From positions 1 to 11,935 of the forward strand of contig DASQVO010000424.1 in NCBI GenBank assembly GCA_035640715.1: a stretch of DNA of 11,935 bases. The letters run 5' to 3'. Positions 1 through 6,626 of this stretch are shown piece by piece (positions within the stretch are counted from its first letter, which is position 1; every line of letters starts with the position of its first letter). Position numbers and translations under genes: made by a program. The stretch comes from DASQVO01 sp035640715. Its GTDB lineage: Bacteria; Actinomycetota; Actinomycetes; Streptosporangiales; Streptosporangiaceae. Under the pieces are notes generated by a model. It worked only from the letters and a program-made list of their open reading frames with translations, was not told where the DNA came from and searched no databases.

Positions 1-55
1 GCGGGGTTGCTGTAATTCTCTGTTGTACGCATCTATGCGCGCTTAGAGTCGAGGC

Positions 56-409
56 ATGGAGCAGATCAAACCAGGTGGCGGGATGCGGGTTCCTCAGGCT
101 TGCACGCTGCCCATTTCTGAGCAGCCGCTACGAGTCGCTGAATTTGACCGGCTTTTCGCTGAGGTGGTGCAAGGCGTCGAGCGCACCGCGCCAACGCGTC
201 TGCACCTCGATCTCCAGCCAGACCCGAAGATCGCTGGCCGGGCAGCAGAACTGATGGCGGCTGAGACAAGCTGCTGCTCATTCTTCACTTTCATCCTGAC
301 CGTCACTGGCGGCTCCCTCGGCCTGGACGTCGCCGTGCCACCAGCACACGTTGCTGTGCTGGATGCGCTCACCCACCGCGCGTCAGCGGCTGCCGGTTTG
401 AATAGCTGA
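56..409 (+). CDS. Small conserved protein with Cys-Cys motif, function unknown
   Basis: Encodes 117 residues from ATG 56, or 108 from the in-frame ATG at 83. The second start has a better ribosome site (AGGTGG just upstream), and the conserved-looking part (PQACTLPISEQPLRVAEFD) begins right after it, so 83 may be the true start. The protein has no signal peptide or membrane helix. Its most distinctive feature is an adjacent cysteine pair followed by aromatics (ETSCCSFFTF, about residues 71-80). I recall similar short proteins with an E-x-x-CC-x-FF core in actinobacteria, often beside MerR-type metal regulators, but no regulator is visible in the 55 bases to its left. A thiol- or metal-binding role is possible but is inference. 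The next gene follows after 115 bases on the same strand. Third positions are G/C-rich, supporting real coding. Confidence 0.72.
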   Translation: MEQIKPGGGMRVPQACTLPISEQPLRVAEFDRLFAEVVQGVERTAPTRLHLDLQPDPKIAGRAAELMAAETSCCSFFTFILTVTGGSLGLDVAVPPAHVAVLDALTHRASAAAGLNS

Positions 410-524
410 ATCCGCAGCGCGGAATGCTGACGGCAGGGCCGGGTATTTCGCCCACAGTGGGAAGAGTTGGAGGGGAGGAGCGGAACTGCCAGGCCGCGAT
501 GCCGTCGGGCAACGAACGCGGGAC

Positions 525-2849
525 GTGACCTCCCCTCCGGGCGTGTCACAGAGGGCCGAACGCGTCCGCCGCCCGGCGGATCTGCTGTTCGGGCTGCTCT
601 CGCTGGCGGTCGTCGCCGTCGTCATCGGCTCGATCCGCACCCTTCCCCTCGGCAGTACCGAGCTCTCCGGCGACGTCTCGCGTTTCCTGCAGCACATCCC
701 GCGCTGGCTGTCCTCCGCGGCCGCCGTGATCGCAGGCATCGGCTGTTTCCTGTTCGTGATCCTCGTCCTGTTCATTCTGGTGCGGAACCAGTGGCGGGAC
801 GCCCGTAATGCGGGCGCCGCCTTGGTCACCGCCGCGGCCGCCGCTATCGCGGTGTGGAGTGTCTGGCGCGCGGAAAATGGCGTCGTCGCGCACGCGGTGA
901 TATACGGCAAGAACCCCACGATGTTCGTGGTCGACAGCGCGTTCGTGGCGTTCCTGGTCGGCAGCGACCTGGTCCGGCGCTCACGCTGGTCTCGGTGGTG
1001 CACAGGCTCAGCGGCCGCCCTGCTGCTGACCGGGCTCGCCATCGACACGCTCACGCCCTACGCGGTCGTGATCGTGCTGTTCGGCGGGCTGATGATCGGC
1101 TGGCTGGTGCGCTGGCTGCTTGGCGCGGCGTCGGTCCGACCGGCCACCAGCGACCTGATCGCCTGGCTGACCAGGTACGGCATCGCGGTCAGTGATCTCG
1201 CGGCGGCCGACTCCCGGGACCAGGGCCGTCTCCAGGGCGTCCTCACCGACGGCACCCCGATCGACGTGCATCTCGCGGACCGCGACACGCGCGGCTCAGG
1301 TCTGGCGCGGCGGCTGTGGTCCCTGGTCCGGCTCCGGACGGTCGCGGCCGGGCGCATCCCGCTCAGCTCACGCGCGCAGCTGCAGCAGCTGGCGCTGGCC
1401 AGCTCGCTGGCGCAGAAGGCCGGCGTGCCAAGCCCTTCGGTGCTGCTCCTGGAAGAGATGCCGAACGAGACGCTGGTGCTCGTGGTGGCCAGGCCGCGGG
1501 GAGACCCGCTCGACGGTGCGGTCAGCGCCGAAAGCGCCACGGCCCTGTTCACCTCGCTGCGTGCCCTGCACGACGCGGGAATCGCGCACCGGGACCTGCG
1601 GCCCGGCAACCTCCTGATCACCTGCGACTCCGCTGGTTTCAGTTCGCTCGACGCGGCCGTTCCTGGCGCGAGCGTGCTGGTCCGGCGGCTTGACCTGGCG
1701 CAGCTTCTGGTCACCGTCGGCCGGTCCGCTGGGCCGGCCATCGCCACTCAGGCACTGCGGAAGGGCTACGGCCCGGCGAACGAGGCCGCCGTGGCCGCGG
1801 TCATGCAGCCGGTCGCCCTGGCGCCGTGGGGCTGGTCGGCGATGCGCAGTGCCGAAGGATGCCTGACCCAGGTCCGCCACGAGCTGCTGGGCCCGGACAC
1901 GGAGGTCCCGGTCGTCCGCCTGGAACGGTTCCGCTTGCGGACCGTGCTTAGCACGTTCGCCCTCACCATCGCGGCATACCTGCTCATCGGCGAGCTCTCG
2001 AAGGTCAACCTGCTCGGGACGCTGGGCCGGACGAACCTGGGCTGGTTCGCCGTTGCCATCGCCGGTTCGGCCCTCACGTACTTCGCCGCCGCCCAGAACC
2101 TGGCCGCGTTCGTGCCGAAACGGCTGTCTCCCGTCCGCGGATTCCTCGTCCAGGTTTCGACAGCGTTCGTGGGCGTCGCGATGCCGCCGTCCGTCGGCCA
2201 CGTGGCCGTTAACACCCGCTACCTGCACCGCCAGGGCCTGGACGAAAGCTCGGTCGCCGCGGCGGTGACGCTGTCGCAGCTCGTGAACGTGGTCACGACC
2301 GTCCTGCTGCTGGTGGCGCTCGGCCTGCTGACCGGCTCCGGGCTGAGCCGATTCCATATCGTGCCCGGGACGGACGCGCTCATCGGGCTGGCGGTGATCG
2401 CCGCCGCCGTCGCCCTCCTGCTGGCCATACCCCAGACGCGCGCCAGGCTGAACCGCATCGTCTGGCCGCACCTGCGCAGCGTCTGGCCCCGGCTGCTCGA
2501 CGCCCTGTCCCACCCGGTGCGGCTGGCGGTCAGCGCGGGCGCGAATCTGCTGCTCACGGCCGGCTATCTGCTGGCGTTCTTCGCTTCGCTGTACGCGGTC
2601 GGCGCCCATCCGGCGATTCTTCCGGCCGCGGTGGTCTATCTCGCTGGCAACGCCGTCGGCTCGGCCGCCCCCACCCCCGGCGGGCTCGGGGGAGTGGAGG
2701 CCGTCCTCGTGGCTGGCCTGACCGGCATGGGGATCCCCGCGCACGAGGCGATCCCCGCGGTGCTGGTGTTCCGCGTGGCCACGTTCTGGCTCCCGATCCC
2801 CGCCGGATGGCTCGCCTACCTGGGTCTCCAGCGCAGCGGCACCCTGTGA
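525..2849 (+). CDS. Three-part membrane protein: N-terminal helices, kinase-like domain, LPG-synthase/flippase-type domain
   Basis: 774 residues from GTG 525. Residues about 20-200 contain several hydrophobic helices. A soluble middle part (about 215-460) is kinase-like: the motif HRDLRPGNLL lies at 355-364, with Asp357 and Asn362 in catalytic-loop positions and Asp390 (RRLDLAQLL) where DFG Asp would sit. No clear glycine-rich loop is seen, so activity is uncertain. From about residue 470 the chain is again strongly hydrophobic and resembles the LPG_synthase_TM family (PF03706), including a PTPGGLGGVEA segment near 713-723. Members of that superfamily (MprF membrane part, AglD) handle or flip lipid-linked substrates; the substrate here is unknown. 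The start is uncertain: GTG 525 has no good ribosome site, while a strong GGAGG-type stretch at 470-478 lies 8-16 bases before an in-frame CTG at 486. The frame stays open upstream of 525. A hairpin follows the stop. Confidence 0.88.
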   Translation: MTSPPGVSQRAERVRRPADLLFGLLSLAVVAVVIGSIRTLPLGSTELSGDVSRFLQHIPRWLSSAAAVIAGIGCFLFVILVLFILVRNQWRDARNAGAALVTAAAAAIAVWSVWRAENGVVAHAVIYGKNPTMFVVDSAFVAFLVGSDLVRRSRWSRWCTGSAAALLLTGLAIDTLTPYAVVIVLFGGLMIGWLVRWLLGAASVRPATSDLIAWLTRYGIAVSDLAAADSRDQGRLQGVLTDGTPIDVHLADRDTRGSGLARRLWSLVRLRTVAAGRIPLSSRAQLQQLALASSLAQKAGVPSPSVLLLEEMPNETLVLVVARPRGDPLDGAVSAESATALFTSLRALHDAGIAHRDLRPGNLLITCDSAGFSSLDAAVPGASVLVRRLDLAQLLVTVGRSAGPAIATQALRKGYGPANEAAVAAVMQPVALAPWGWSAMRSAEGCLTQVRHELLGPDTEVPVVRLERFRLRTVLSTFALTIAAYLLIGELSKVNLLGTLGRTNLGWFAVAIAGSALTYFAAAQNLAAFVPKRLSPVRGFLVQVSTAFVGVAMPPSVGHVAVNTRYLHRQGLDESSVAAAVTLSQLVNVVTTVLLLVALGLLTGSGLSRFHIVPGTDALIGLAVIAAAVALLLAIPQTRARLNRIVWPHLRSVWPRLLDALSHPVRLAVSAGANLLLTAGYLLAFFASLYAVGAHPAILPAAVVYLAGNAVGSAAPTPGGLGGVEAVLVAGLTGMGIPAHEAIPAVLVFRVATFWLPIPAGWLAYLGLQRSGTL

Positions 2850-2864
2850 AGGTCTTGCCGCGTG

Positions 2865-2906
2865 AGGTGGCACCAATGACGGCCGGAGCTTGTGCTCCGA
2901 CCACCT
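2865..2906 (+). terminator. Two-part hairpin after the flippase-like gene
   Basis: An inner perfect stem CGGAGC/GCTCCG (2884-2889 with 2894-2899, loop TTGT) is enclosed by AGGTGG (2865-2870) and CCACCT (2901-2906). It starts 16 bases after the stop at 2849. There is no T-run, but high-GC actinobacterial terminators often lack one. A transcription-end role is inference. Confidence 0.4.
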
Positions 2907-2911
2907 GGCCA

Positions 2912-2957
2912 GCCGCTAGGTGAGTTCGGTGCCTGCCGCTAGGCGGGTTGGGTGCTT
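2912..2957. repeat. Two-copy 23-base tandem duplication
   Basis: Two adjacent 23-base units begin GCCGCTAGG (2912-2934 and 2935-2957). They differ at a few positions, and a third partial start (GCCGT) follows. The repeat is non-coding and sits just after the terminator-like hairpin of the flippase-like gene. No function is evident; it may be a simple slippage product. Confidence 0.55.
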
Positions 2958-3150
2958 GCCGTGAAGACGTCAGCACTCCCCGTATGCAATCGTTTCCTAG
3001 TCCGAAGTTACGGCTAACCCAACGTTGCCGGTTACGTGAACGGCAGCCTCCTCGCTGCCTGCGTGCTGGCTACGCGGTCTGATTCGCTACGGGTCCCCTG
3101 GCACGCCGTAGCCAGGCGCTGCCGCCGGGTTGAGCGCTCTGGTGACGTAG

Positions 3151-3219
3151 TCGCTGCTCAAACGGCCGGAACAGATTGCCGAGATCCAGCGCCAGGCGGC
3201 TACGTTCCACGACCGCTAA
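3151..3219 (+). pseudogene. Possible C-terminal remnant of a lost plus-strand gene
   Basis: In this frame the DNA reads a natural-looking hydrophilic C-terminus, SLLKRPEQIAEIQRQAATF followed by HDR and a TAA at 3217-3219. An in-frame TAG at 3148-3150 and other stops further left break the frame, and there is no start. A long perfect hairpin begins 36 bases after the TAA, as expected for the end of a transcription unit. I do not recognise the family. The call rests only on protein-like composition and the downstream hairpin, so it is tentative. Confidence 0.3.
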
Positions 3220-3254
3220 CCAACATCCGTGCATGTCCGCCGGGCAAGGCCACC

Positions 3255-3288
3255 GGCTGGCCCGCACGTGTTACCGTGCGGGCCAGCC
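3255..3288 (+). terminator. Perfect 14-bp-stem hairpin, strong terminator candidate
   Basis: GGCTGGCCCGCACG (3255-3268) pairs perfectly with CGTGCGGGCCAGCC (3275-3288) around the six-base loop TGTTAC. This is the most stable simple hairpin I found in the window. There is no T-tract on either side, so direction is not fixed. It lies 36 bases after the probable gene remnant ending at 3219, suggesting it is that gene's leftover terminator. A structured site for another purpose cannot be excluded. Confidence 0.6.
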
Positions 3289-3500
3289 ACGGCCCGCTGT
3301 CTACTTTCCAGGCCGGGTGGCGCTGCCCAGCGCCGACGCCGCGCCATTCTTGCTCCCATTGGTTCCTCCCTGTGAGGGGTGCCACATTCGGTCCGCCATT
3401 CAGACGTCCTGACGGCAGGGGCGGTGTACCGGACTTGGGCGCGTATTTGGCGCAGACGGCCGTTGCTGGCCGGAATCAGCCGCAGCGAGCCAGATAACGC

Positions 3501-3543
3501 GAGACGGCCCCTCACCGAATTTGCACAGGTGAAAGGCCGTCTT
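3501..3543 (-). terminator. Hairpin downstream of the tRNA-Thr fragment
   Basis: AGACGGCC (3502-3509) pairs with GGCCGTCT (3535-3542). Inside this stem CACC (3513-3516) pairs with GGTG (3528-3531), leaving an 11-base loop. Read on the minus strand it lies 17 bases past the 3' end of the tRNA-Thr-like sequence at 3560, the usual place for a tRNA gene's terminator. It therefore probably belonged to an intact tRNA-Thr gene or was carried with its 3' end. Confidence 0.5.
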
Positions 3544-3559
3544 CTGCTGACTAACGGAG

Positions 3560-3602
3560 AGCCCCGTTACGGAAATCGAACCGTAGACCTTCTCCTTACC
3601 AT
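3560..3602 (-). other. 3' portion of tRNA-Thr(GGU): likely att core or deleted tRNA pseudogene
   Basis: Read on the minus strand this is a near-perfect tRNA from the anticodon loop to the discriminator base. It has loop ATGGTAA (anticodon GGT, complement of 3598-3600), GGAGA as the 3' anticodon stem, a five-base variable loop AGGTC, and a T-arm with five perfect pairs (TACGG/CCGTA). The acceptor 3' strand ACGGGGC and T73 follow at 3560. The T-loop has one extra T (TTCGATTT). The 5' anticodon stem and the whole D-arm are missing; the sequence before the loop is CCTCG, which does not match GGAGA properly. Integrative elements often carry exactly this tRNA portion as their attachment core, and the fragment then marks one element end. 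In that reading host DNA lies to the left and the element to the right. An internally deleted tRNA is the alternative, since GCCCC at 3606-3610 could be a leftover acceptor 5' strand. Confidence 0.7.
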
Positions 3603-3766
3603 CGAGGGGCATAGAGGTCCATGATGGTCGTTGATGCAGCCCAGAGGCCTGCACCGGCCGGATGAGGTCGGTGCCGTGCGGCGCGGTTGCGGTACCTCCG
3701 TGCTGTACTGAAGACGTGTTTGGTCTGTGTGATTTCAGTCGCAGAACTAGGTCCGGCGTGCGGTGG

Positions 3767-3782
3767 ATTAGTTCGCTCTAAT
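3767..3782. promoter_or_regulatory. Small AT-rich inverted repeat upstream of the kinase gene
   Basis: ATTAG (3767-3771) and CTAAT (3778-3782) form an inverted repeat with a six-base spacer, inside the most AT-rich stretch of the region and 19 bases before ATG 3801. It could be an operator or part of a promoter region. It is short enough to arise by chance, and I could not assign convincing -35/-10 boxes. Confidence 0.2.
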
Positions 3783-3800
3783 TGGGTAGTGACCGCCATT

Positions 3801-5156
3801 ATGGTGATAGCGAATGCCGTCCCAGTATCGCCCGGATTGCTGCTTGAGAGCCGATACCGGCTGGACGACCGTATCGCCGCGGGCGGGATGGGCGAGGTTT
3901 GGCGTGCCACAGACCTCGTGCTGGACCGGCCGGTGGCGGTGAAACTGCTGCGGCCCGGATATGCCGAACATGGGGAGGACCTGGCCCGGTTCCGTGCCGA
4001 GGCCCGGCATGCGGGCTCGCTGTCGCATCCGGGTATCGCGCAGGTATATGACTACTGCGAGGCCGATCCGCCCTACCTGGTCATGGAACTGGTCGACGGG
4101 CCGTCGCTGGCCAGGCTGCTGGATGAGGGACCGGTAGACCCAGCCCGGACGATGGGCCTGATCGCCCAGGCAGCCGGGGCCTTGCAGGCCGCACATGCGA
4201 CTGGCCTGGTGCACCGCGACATCAAGCCGGGGAATTTGCTGGTCAGCCAGAGCGGGCAAGTGAAGATCACCGACTTCGGGATTGCCCATGCGGCGGGATC
4301 CGCGCCACTCACCCGCCCAGGAGTGCTGATCGGAACACCAGGGTACCTGGCGCCGGAACGGGTCGCGGGTGCGCCCACTATGCCCGCGGCCGACCTGTAT
4401 GCGCTGGGCATCGTGGCCTTCCAGTGCCTTACCGGCAGGCTCCCGTTCGACGGGGAACCCTTGGCGGTTGCACTGGCGCACCAGGAGCAGCCGCTGCCGC
4501 CGTTGCCGCCGTCGGTGCCTGCGGAAGTTGCCGCGCTGGTCGCCGACCTGACGGCCAAAGACCCCCTGGCACGACCGGCCAGCGCCGGGGAGGTCGCCGA
4601 GCGGGCTGAGCACTTGCGGGCTGGCCTGACCGCGACAGCCACCCGCCAGCACGGGAAACAAAACCGGCGCCTTGCCGGGCTCCCCGCTCGCGCCGCCCTG
4701 GCAGCCGCCGCGATCGCCGTAGCAGGCTGGGCAATGGCGGGCATGCACGGGCCGGCATCAGCGCACCCGCAGTCCAGCCCGCCCACCGTAACCCGGCAAC
4801 CCAGTCCCCATGGGAGCCACCCGGCCTACCGCGTCGTGTCCGCCCCCCGCGGAACCGGCAGTGGCAGCGCCGCTGAAACACCCGTCCCGGGCCGTCGGTC
4901 CACAGCCTCCCACAAGTCACCCGCACCAAGCGCTACCCCGAGCGGGACGGCCAGCCCGACCGGGACCCCGCCACCGACCGGGACCCCGCCACCGACTGGG
5001 ACCCCTACGCCGACTGGTACCCCGCCACCGACCGGGACCCCTACGCCGACTGGGACCCCGCCACCGACCGGGACCCCCACGCCGACCGGGACCCCCACAG
5101 CGGTGTCAAGCGCGAGCCGGTCATTCGGCCCGACGACAGCCGCAGGGTCAGCCTGA
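3801..5156 (+). CDS. Membrane-anchored Hanks-type Ser/Thr protein kinase with PTGTP-repeat tail
   Basis: 451 residues from ATG 3801. An in-frame TTG at 3687 is open, but its extra 38 codons look non-coding and the kinase domain begins only at Tyr19 of the shorter form. All main kinase motifs are present: a glycine loop (AAGGMGEVW, 26-34), ATP-binding Lys48 (VAVKLL), HRDIKPGNLL at 138-147 with catalytic Asp140 and Asn145, DFG at 158-160, and GTPGYLAPE in the activation segment. A basic juxtamembrane stretch precedes one hydrophobic helix at about 297-316. The outside part is Ser/Pro/Thr-rich and holds eight six-residue PTGTPP/PTGTPT units (386-433), then ends after 18 more residues. There are no PASTA repeats and no recognisable sensor domain, unlike PknB-type kinases. 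The family phosphorylates proteins on Ser/Thr in signalling; targets are unknown. The gene stands alone, and no clear ribosome site precedes the ATG. Confidence 0.92.
   Translation: MVIANAVPVSPGLLLESRYRLDDRIAAGGMGEVWRATDLVLDRPVAVKLLRPGYAEHGEDLARFRAEARHAGSLSHPGIAQVYDYCEADPPYLVMELVDGPSLARLLDEGPVDPARTMGLIAQAAGALQAAHATGLVHRDIKPGNLLVSQSGQVKITDFGIAHAAGSAPLTRPGVLIGTPGYLAPERVAGAPTMPAADLYALGIVAFQCLTGRLPFDGEPLAVALAHQEQPLPPLPPSVPAEVAALVADLTAKDPLARPASAGEVAERAEHLRAGLTATATRQHGKQNRRLAGLPARAALAAAAIAVAGWAMAGMHGPASAHPQSSPPTVTRQPSPHGSHPAYRVVSAPRGTGSGSAAETPVPGRRSTASHKSPAPSATPSGTASPTGTPPPTGTPPPTGTPTPTGTPPPTGTPTPTGTPPPTGTPTPTGTPTAVSSASRSFGPTTAAGSA
4956..5099. repeat. Eight 18-base tandem repeats encoding PTGTPP/PTGTPT
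   Basis: Eight consecutive 18-base units, each close to CCGACCGGGACCCCGCCA, lie in frame within the kinase gene. Units alternate between a PP and a PT ending (PP, PP, PT, PP, PT, PP, PT, PT). Codon-level variation between units is small (GGG, ACC and CCG/CCT vary), which suggests recent slippage or expansion. Because the unit is a multiple of three, copy-number change lengthens or shortens the extracellular stalk without shifting the frame. Confidence 0.9.
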
Positions 5157-5574
5157 GTGAGTCGGCGGATCAGTTCATGGACGGGCACAACTGGTTGGGC
5201 CAGGTCGTACAGCAGCGAAGCACAGAAACAGGGCACACAACCGCCGACTTGGACCACCGCAGACATCCCGGCCTGCCTGGGCGCCTACGGGCCACGATCC
5301 GCCTACCGGGCCGGAACAGAGGAGCTGGCTACGCCGCTTAGCGCATGACCGTCACGAGTTACTCAGGACGTCCTGACCTTCACACGTCCGGCGCGACTTC
5401 CGCAGGGTCGCCGGGGAGGCTGGGCTCACGGCGGGGGAGTGAGCGCCGGTAGTCACTCAGAGAGTGGAACGCCTTCCGCACCACCTTCTGGTGGCTCACC
5501 GCCACCGCTATCCTGGCGCTCGGTTCAGCAGCCGCACTCCAGATCACCCTCACTACGTGTACTCGGCGGTTACG
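5157..5574. other. Decayed intergenic sequence with coding-like fragments
   Basis: No intact gene is supported here. One plus frame (first bases at positions equal to 2 modulo 3) reads protein-like fragments interrupted by stops. The first runs SADQFMDGHNWLGQVVQQRS through to a TAG at 5339-5341. A second, from about 5453, reads LREWNAFRTTFWWLTATAIL and then LALGSAAALQ, resembling the start of a membrane protein. A perfect 14-base palindrome TCAGGACGTCCTGA lies at 5363-5376. These may be relics of a lost gene, or of a longer kinase tail; I cannot tell which. Confidence 0.35.
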
Positions 5575-5820
5575 TCAGTGCCGGCTGTCGAGCCACAGGT
5601 AACGGGCCGTGTCCCGTCCGGCGTAGTCGGGATCGAGGTAGATGAATACCCGCTGAATCAGCCAGTCGCGGATCTCGAATACGTCGCACCACCGTCCGGC
5701 GCCCCATTCAGGGACGCCGGCGCGCCATGGCCCGTCGCTGTGCTCACCGTGGCTGGTTCCCTCGGCGACGATGACGTCGCCCCCGAAGACGGGGCATGGA
5801 GCTGCTTCCTCTCTGCGGCG
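5575..5820 (-). pseudogene. C-terminal half of a SnoaL-like (NTF2-fold) protein
   Basis: On the minus strand this frame reads FGGDVIVAEGTSHGEHSDGP, then a WRAG...EWGAGRWCDVFEIRD stretch, then LIQRVFIYLDPDYAG, and stops at TGA 5575-5577. The order VAEGTSHG, D-x-F-x-x-x-D, and YLDPDYAG matches the C-terminal half of SnoaL-like polyketide-cyclase/ketosteroid-isomerase-fold proteins of about 130-150 residues. No ATG, GTG or TTG exists in frame upstream, and the frame runs into the end of the SDR gene in a different register. Family similarity is clear from about 5790 downward. It is therefore 5'-truncated and very likely non-functional. SnoaL-like genes often neighbour SDR genes in catabolic clusters, so the pair may once have been adjacent intact genes. 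Confidence 0.65.
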
Positions 5821-5828
5821 TCCGGGGA

Positions 5829-6626
5829 TCAGGAAGCGGTGTAGCCGCCGTCGATGGTGACCATTGAGCCGGTGGCCCAGCGGGAGTCGCTGCTGGCGAG
5901 GAATACCGCGGCCTTGGCAACGTCCTCTGCGGTGCCCAGCTCAGGCCACGGGGTCTTGTCGTGCAGCACCTTGTTCAGCTCGGGGGCGTCCAGGAACGGC
6001 CGGAGCATCGCGGTGGCGAGGAACCCGGCGCAGATCGCGTTGACGTTGATCCGCTCGGGGGCGAAGTCGACGGCGAGCTGGCGGGTCAGGTTCACCACCG
6101 CGCCCTTGGCGGCGCAGTAGGCCGGCTCGGCGGCCAGACCGACCAGGCCACCCATCGAGGCGATGTTCACGACTCGACCGCGCGAGCCTTCGACCGGCTC
6201 CTGGGTGAGCATCTGGCGGATGGCGAACTTGCAGCCGAGCCAGACGCTCTTGCCGTTGACCGCCATCGTGCGGTCGTACTCGTCCTCAGTTTCGTCGACG
6301 ATGGTATGCAGGCCGGTGAAGATGCCTGCGTTGTTGACCATGATGTCGAGGCGGCCGAAGCTGCTCACCGCCGAGTCGACCAGGTTCTCGACCGCGCTGT
6401 AGGAGACGGCGTCGGCTTGGACGTACTCGGCCTTCCCGCCGTTGGCGCGGATGAGATCATCGGTCGGGGTGAGGATGTCGCTCTCGTAACCGCCCTCGCG
6501 GGCCTCGCGGCGGATGTCGGAACAGACCACCGAGGCGCCCTCCGCGGCGAGAGCGAGCGCGATGGCCCGCCCGTTGCCGGAGCTGGACCCGGTGACGACG
6601 GCGATCTTGTCCTGAAGCTTTCCCAT
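5829..6626 (-). CDS. Short-chain dehydrogenase/reductase (classical SDR)
   Basis: 265 residues from ATG 6626, full length for a classical SDR. The Rossmann cofactor motif TGSSSGNG spans residues 12-19, and Asp37 at the end of the second strand favours NAD(H) over NADP(H). NNAG is at 98-101. The catalytic set is complete: Asn124, Ser157, Tyr170 and Lys174 (YCAAK). An insertion of about ten residues after strand two (around 43-57) is longer than in minimal SDRs. The C-terminus carries the usual TGSMVTIDGGYTAS. A GGGGGAC ribosome site lies about ten bases before the ATG. The enzyme should be a soluble alcohol/ketone oxidoreductase; the substrate cannot be read from sequence. No partner gene lies beside it except the SnoaL remnant directly after its stop. 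The upstream 437 bases have no intact gene and probably hold its promoter. Confidence 0.94.
   Translation of the reverse strand: MGKLQDKIAVVTGSSSGNGRAIALALAAEGASVVCSDIRREAREGGYESDILTPTDDLIRANGGKAEYVQADAVSYSAVENLVDSAVSSFGRLDIMVNNAGIFTGLHTIVDETEDEYDRTMAVNGKSVWLGCKFAIRQMLTQEPVEGSRGRVVNIASMGGLVGLAAEPAYCAAKGAVVNLTRQLAVDFAPERINVNAICAGFLATAMLRPFLDAPELNKVLHDKTPWPELGTAEDVAKAAVFLASSDSRWATGSMVTIDGGYTAS

Noticed and set aside
1368..2876. 502-codon minus-strand open frame
   Set aside because: It is antisense to the flippase-like gene, and its Arg/Gln/Gly/Asp-rich composition is typical of a GC-rich shadow frame.
3687..3800. Longer kinase start at TTG 3687
   Set aside because: The 38 extra codons lack codon bias and precede the conserved kinase start; they overlap an AT-richer, promoter-like stretch.
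4956..5099. CRISPR array
   Set aside because: The repeats are contiguous 18-base in-frame coding units without spacers; no cas genes are present.
3403..5378. Shared 11-mer GACGTCCTGAC at 3403-3413 and 5368-5378 as element-flanking direct repeats
   Set aside because: Too short, with no extension on either side. It does not coincide with the tRNA-derived core, so chance is likely.
5464..5844. 126-codon plus-strand open frame over the SnoaL remnant
   Set aside because: The minus strand reads a recognisable SnoaL C-terminus here; the plus frame resembles nothing.
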